This document shows, one piece after another, positions 60,490-64,000 of a stretch of DNA of 64,000 bases. The DNA lies in assembly GCA_013339895.1 (NCBI GenBank), contig JABACO010000006.1, forward strand, positions 3,571,503 through 3,635,502. The letters are read 5' to 3'. The stretch's first letter is position 1, and each line of letters opens with the position of its first letter. The position numbers were made by a program, and so were the translations under genes. The notes under the pieces are model-generated. The model was not told the origin of the DNA. It did not search any database and saw only the letters and a list, made by a program, of their open reading frames with translations. This DNA is from Ephydatia muelleri. Lineage: Eukaryota > Porifera > Demospongiae > Spongillida > Spongillidae.

Positions 60490-60788
60490 TTTCAAGCCGA
60501 ACAAACAACACGTGTTATGGCGGACAAAGTAGGTTAAAATATACTATCCGACCGGATAAAAAATACTCGCACATTTTATCCCCCCGGATAAAATATTCGG
60601 GAGGATAAAATATGCTTGTGACACCGGTACACTTTTGGTTACCAAAATTGTACTGGGGCGGTACACTTTTGGCAAGGCCGGTATACACTTTTGGCGACCA
60701 AAAGTGTACCGGGGCGATACAAATTTGGTAACCACAAATGTACCGCCCGGTACAATTTTCGCCCGGTACAATTTTTGCGTGACAGTTC

Positions 60789-61420
60789 TCACTTTTATTG
60801 CATGTGCAATACTTATTTCGTTTGAAAGTATTTCATTTAAGTCTGTATTACCATAGATAGAAACACAGCCAATTAACACCTGCAGTCCGCATAGTTCTCG
60901 TACCCAGGCCATCATCATGGCAAGAGGCCATCATCATGGCAAGATGCCAAGTCTTCTTTGACGCTAGCTCTTCAGGTGGAATAGAGACTGGAAACACACT
61001 GACTTTATCTAACGGTATATGTGCACTAGTAGCGCTAAGGGGCCATCCTTTGCCTTCTTCTTTATTCTACAGTGCCCAGTCCGATCATCAGTTCTATAGA
61101 CACATGCAACGGCGCCTTTTTTTCTCCCCGTAAAGAAGCATTTTATTACAAAACCAAAATGCGTTGCTGTATAGACCCCAGCATATATACTCAATATGGC
61201 CCAGAACAGTATCAAAATACGCACGTTACCAATATCATCAAGAACTAGTTATTTGGCCCTCACACGTACAACATCTATCTGGTATAGGGAAAACATATAC
61301 CATGCTGTGTAGCTATACGAAATATCATGCCAATACAATTTAGACGCATCCATTTGTATTCAGTACGCCTCAGTTCACTTATATATGTAATTAATACAGA
61401 CGTCGACTGATGGAAATGGA
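60789..61420. other. No supported gene
   Basis: Short open frames only. No repeat partner recognised within the window. Confidence 0.4.
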
Positions 61421-61439
61421 CACTTTCAAGGGACAATTG

Positions 61440-61759
61440 AGTTACTATCAGGCCGCTTTCCATCTGAGTGAAAAATTTGGATAGAACTTAAGTTAGTTGA
61501 ACTGTGCCACGAAGATAGCACACACACTCACAGACACACCACACACGCAAACACGCACGCACACGGACATGCTGCATCCCACACTAGAAGTTGGCCACAC
61601 TTCCAAGGGACAATTGAGGCCGCTTTCCATCTGAGTGAAAAATTTGGATAAAACTTAAGTTACCGTAGTTAAACTGTGCCACGAAGATAGCACACACACA
61701 CGCAGACACACCACACACATGCAAACACGCTCGCACACACCACGCGCACACACACATGC

Positions 61760-61825
<66 letters not shown>
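61440..61825. repeat. 167-bp tandem duplication and (CA)n tract
   Basis: 'ggccgctttccatctgagtg' occurs at 61451 and 61618, each followed by 'gtgccacgaagatagcacac' and a CA-rich stretch. The second copy runs into a pure CA tract at about 61764-61823. Confidence 0.85.
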
Positions 61826-61826
<1 letters not shown>

Positions 61827-61924
61827 TTAAAAAGTATCGTACCGTATTCAACTATTATAGTGAGCCAGATGAAACTACCAGTATTTAAACCGCGTGAGCG
61901 AAGACATTTATTATTATCTCCCGT

Positions 61925-62067
61925 GGTTTGCTTTTATAAAGGTCAAATCCCTCCCAATACCCCGGGGGGGGGGGGGGGGGGGGGGGGGTCTCACGACATT
62001 TGACCGGTTATTATCCCCCAACCAGGGGCGGTTTGCTTTAATAAAGGTCAAATCCCCGACTTCGCCC

Positions 62068-62101
<34 letters not shown>
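61925..62101. repeat. Two units ending in poly-G tracts
   Basis: 'gtttgctttataaaggtcaaatcc' type units at about 61927 and 62029 each end in 'ccccggggg' followed by a G run (61964-61988 and 62067-62100). Confidence 0.75.
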
Positions 62102-62755
62102 AGCAATGATAGGCGCATTATTTCGTTTGAGGATTGGGTTACGGGCTTATTTTGAGCAATCAACAAGCAACCAGATACGTTTGATCTGCTCCTGAATACA
62201 GGACTCGATACTTGCACATATACATTATTTCTGAGTTGGTTTATGCGGTAACATCCATGTGCAAAACAATGATGTTTCATTAGTACTTTTTTGCTGTTCG
62301 CGCCGATTCGCTTTTGTTCCATCATCGAAACTTCATGTGACCGTAAGCAATTATACTGTACATGCATGTAGCTGAGCTCACTCGATCCCCGGTTAATTAC
62401 TGGAGTCTTGTATCACAGTTTACACATACCTATTATCTTTGCACGTACTCAACACGAACCCTCAGTAAAAGTGGCCATGAAGCAGGTGCAATTTCCCTTT
62501 GGTTCGTGATGCTAAATAGTGGCTGTGTTGTCACCTCCGAATGACGAGAGGGGGGAGGGTGTGTCACGTGGGCTGCATGTTCGAATCATTTGTTGAATAC
62601 TGGTTTGCAGTGATATCATGCACTGATAGGTACGTATAATTTATATATATACGGTAACATTGACATGATCTTTCTATTTTCTGCACTCATCGTACATGGC
62701 TGTACATGCGCTATATAGACACCCTTTTTGCAGATCAAGGCATTATCGCATTACT

Positions 62756-62910
62756 CAGGGGCTTAGACAAAGGGGGGCTGAAATGATATTCATTATCAAT
62801 TTTCCCCATACATGTATATGGTCTTACTACACCATGTATGGCGACCATACATGTATATGGCTAAAATTGATTATGAATATCATATCAGCCCCCCTTTGTT
62901 TACGCCCTCG
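62756..62910. mobile_element. Hairpin MITE in the 5' flank of the right cadherin-type gene
   Basis: A 155-base inverted repeat with ends CAGGGGCTTAGACAAAGGGG and ccccctttgtttacgccct. It is absent from the left arm, where the flanking bases join directly before the ATG. It separates the shared 'gctatatagacaccc' block from the start codon in this copy. Confidence 0.75.
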
Positions 62911-62926
62911 AAGTCTTTTTTTTAGC

Positions 62927-64000
62927 ATGATGACAAGATTTCTGTTCGCATTGTTTACGCTGTTTCAGACCGCTATGTGGATGCAGCAGACTGAAGCTAG
63001 CACTCCAAGTTCCGTCTTTTTATTGCAGAAATGACTAATTCATAAAGTGGCCTCTCTCCTCAGCTTACCCGCCTTCTCTGCCGCCCTTCTATGTGTACAA
63101 CATCCCAGAGAGCTATGGCAAGTGGCAGCGGTTACGTGAGAGCATGAGGACTCCTTCCAGGAGTTGAGGGGAGGGGGTGCTCAGTAAACCGTGTGCGCAA
63201 CCGACCGCTACTGTGCATGTACAACTGATGATGCGTCCATTTACATGTAAATGAACATATCGGACGTGTCTACAATTTACCTGATTTGAATGGGTGCCAA
63301 TACAGAAGGAGCGGTATAATTAACTTATTATTGCTTGAAAAGGTGCATGCATCACAAGTAGATGCATGTCAGTATTATTGGATAAGAGACTATTCTTTTA
63401 GGGTGATTTTATGTGATCCTACCTGCGCGAAGCGTGGATCAGTACTAAATTACTCGTGATGACGATGTAATTTTAAGTTGGAATGCCGTGGATGATATTA
63501 AGAGAATCATCTGCATGGCCATGCAGGCACTGTATTTTTACGCTTGAAAGGGTACGCTATAGCTAATACTTTAGTTCTGCATTAATATACAGGTATAAGG
63601 GGCACCGTTGTGCGCGCATATGATCTAGTTGCTATGGCAGTGTCATTAATTATTTGCGTTGCAGGGAACAGCTCGAGCATATACGAGAACGTGTCCATCA
63701 ACGCTGCTAGCCCTATCAACGCTATTGACCCGGGGGGTTTTACGGTGACTTACAGTATACCGGCCTACTCTGTAAACTCAGACAAGTTCTGTATGAAGGA
63801 CAGTGCTTCGGGGCTTATCTATGTGTGCCGCGGAGTTATTCTTGACAGAGAGGTAGGGCTGCAGAACTGAATGAACTATTGGCCGTGGTGCATGAATATG
63901 TGCAATATGATAGCAGCTGCATCTTTCTCCTCATTCTAATAGGTGCTCACTCCGGACCCGCTTCATTCATCACTTCTATTGACAGTGACAGCATCTAATG
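62927..64000 (+). CDS. Cadherin-type membrane protein, inverted copy, cut by window end
   Basis: Exons 62927-63008 (signal peptide, MMTRFLFALFTLFQTAM), 63064-63135, 63665-63852 and 63943 onward match the first four exons of the minus-strand gene at 6.2-9.3 kb, with identical phases and the same 55-base first intron. The third exon reads IYENVSINAAS to LDRE, the fourth starts VLTPDPLHSS. One codon is missing in the signal peptide relative to the left copy, and the bases around exon 3 differ at several residues. Frames are intact as far as visible. The stalk and membrane exons lie outside the window. The hairpin MITE just upstream may alter its promoter or 5' UTR. Confidence 0.65.

Larger units (their letters stand above)
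58129..60623 (-). mobile_element. Second, smaller Ginger nested in the first one's TIR
   Basis: It begins TGTCGCGGTACAGTTTATCC (58129) and ends ...GCTTGTGACA (60623), flanked by the duplication CCGG (58125-58128 and 60624-60627). The left TIR of the host Ginger shows the uninterrupted sequence, confirming the site. Subterminal regions repeat a TATTTTATCC/GGATA motif. The host TIR contains CCGG only as part of ACCGGT, a palindromic target. Confidence 0.85.
53247..60784 (+). mobile_element. Ginger-type DNA transposon with integrase and OTU gene
   Basis: It begins TGTCACGCAAAAATTGTACC (53247) and ends with the reverse complement at 60784. The TIRs are about 315 bases (53247 to about 53560, and about 57970-58128 plus 60628-60784, the right one split by the inner element). 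Flanks gtac (53243-53246) and gttc (60785-60788) could be a four-base duplication with one change. Long TGT..ACA TIRs, an intron-bearing Ty3-like integrase without RT, and an OTU-type protease are the hallmarks of the Ginger superfamily. A hAT-like piece (54296-55005) lies in an intron. Confidence 0.85.
62117..64000. repeat. Inverted duplication, right arm
   Basis: Reverse-complement match to parts of 8357-14047. It retains the empty site of the 3.7-kb TIR element at about 62437-62445, a junction reading attatctttgcacgtac. It also lacks the 0.4-kb insertion of the left arm. Confidence 0.85.

Overview
This is a stretch of metazoan nuclear DNA, most likely from a sponge or a similar early-branching invertebrate. 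The grounds are many short phase-matched introns (one of 55 bases), cadherin, Ig-like and FN3 receptor exons, a very high load of DNA transposons and Ty3-type retrotransposons, and a repeat-rich basic protein of a kind I associate with sponge gene sets. That last point and the organism call are from memory and unchecked. No rRNA or tRNA gene, CRISPR array or bacterial operon was seen. Gene models are hand-spliced from GT/AG sites, reading phase and domain content.

Left part, 1-14 kb. It opens with a broken SPRY-like fragment, microsatellites and old dispersed repeats. A 1.66-kb duplicon (3.6-5.2 kb) recurs in the same orientation at 51.9-53.2 kb. A minus-strand gene (6.2-9.3 kb) encodes a small cadherin-type single-pass membrane protein. 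Its 5' half is repeated in inverted orientation at the right edge of the window (62.1-64.0 kb). The left arm is interrupted by a 3.7-kb element with 11-bp terminal inverted repeats (TIRs) and AAA target duplications; the right arm preserves the empty site.

Receptor duplication, 14.7-30.2 kb. A 6-7 kb unit is present twice in tandem. Each copy holds an apparently intact five-coding-exon minus-strand gene for a type I membrane protein: signal peptide, Ig-like exon, FN3 exon, Ser/Thr/Pro stalk, then a transmembrane exon with two tyrosine motifs in the tail. The last exon is closely related to the last exon of the cadherin gene, so three genes here share one membrane/signalling module under different ectodomains. 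This is the most interesting biology in the window.

Transposon nest, 31.2-48.1 kb. An outer LTR element (131-133 bp LTRs, CCTAC target duplication, minus strand) has the order gag-protease-integrase and then a jump into the end of RNase H, i.e. a deleted element of the integrase-before-RT type. Its gag zinc knuckle is split by a second Ty3 element of conventional RT-RNaseH-integrase order. Inside that lie a plus-strand gene for a Lys/Arg-rich repeat protein and, in its 7.7-kb intron, a Plavaka/CACTA-like transposon. The transposon has an apparently intact 15-exon transposase (minus) and a divergent five-exon partner gene (plus) whose start codons are 44 bases apart.

Right part, 48.1-64 kb. 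This holds hairpin MITEs, about 1 kb of CA-rich satellite, the second duplicon copy, and a 7.5-kb Ginger-type DNA transposon. The Ginger has 0.3-kb TIRs, a five-exon integrase with frames and catalytic motifs kept, and a decayed OTU protease. A second, decayed Ginger sits inside its right TIR with a CCGG duplication. The window ends inside the plus-strand inverted copy of the cadherin gene.
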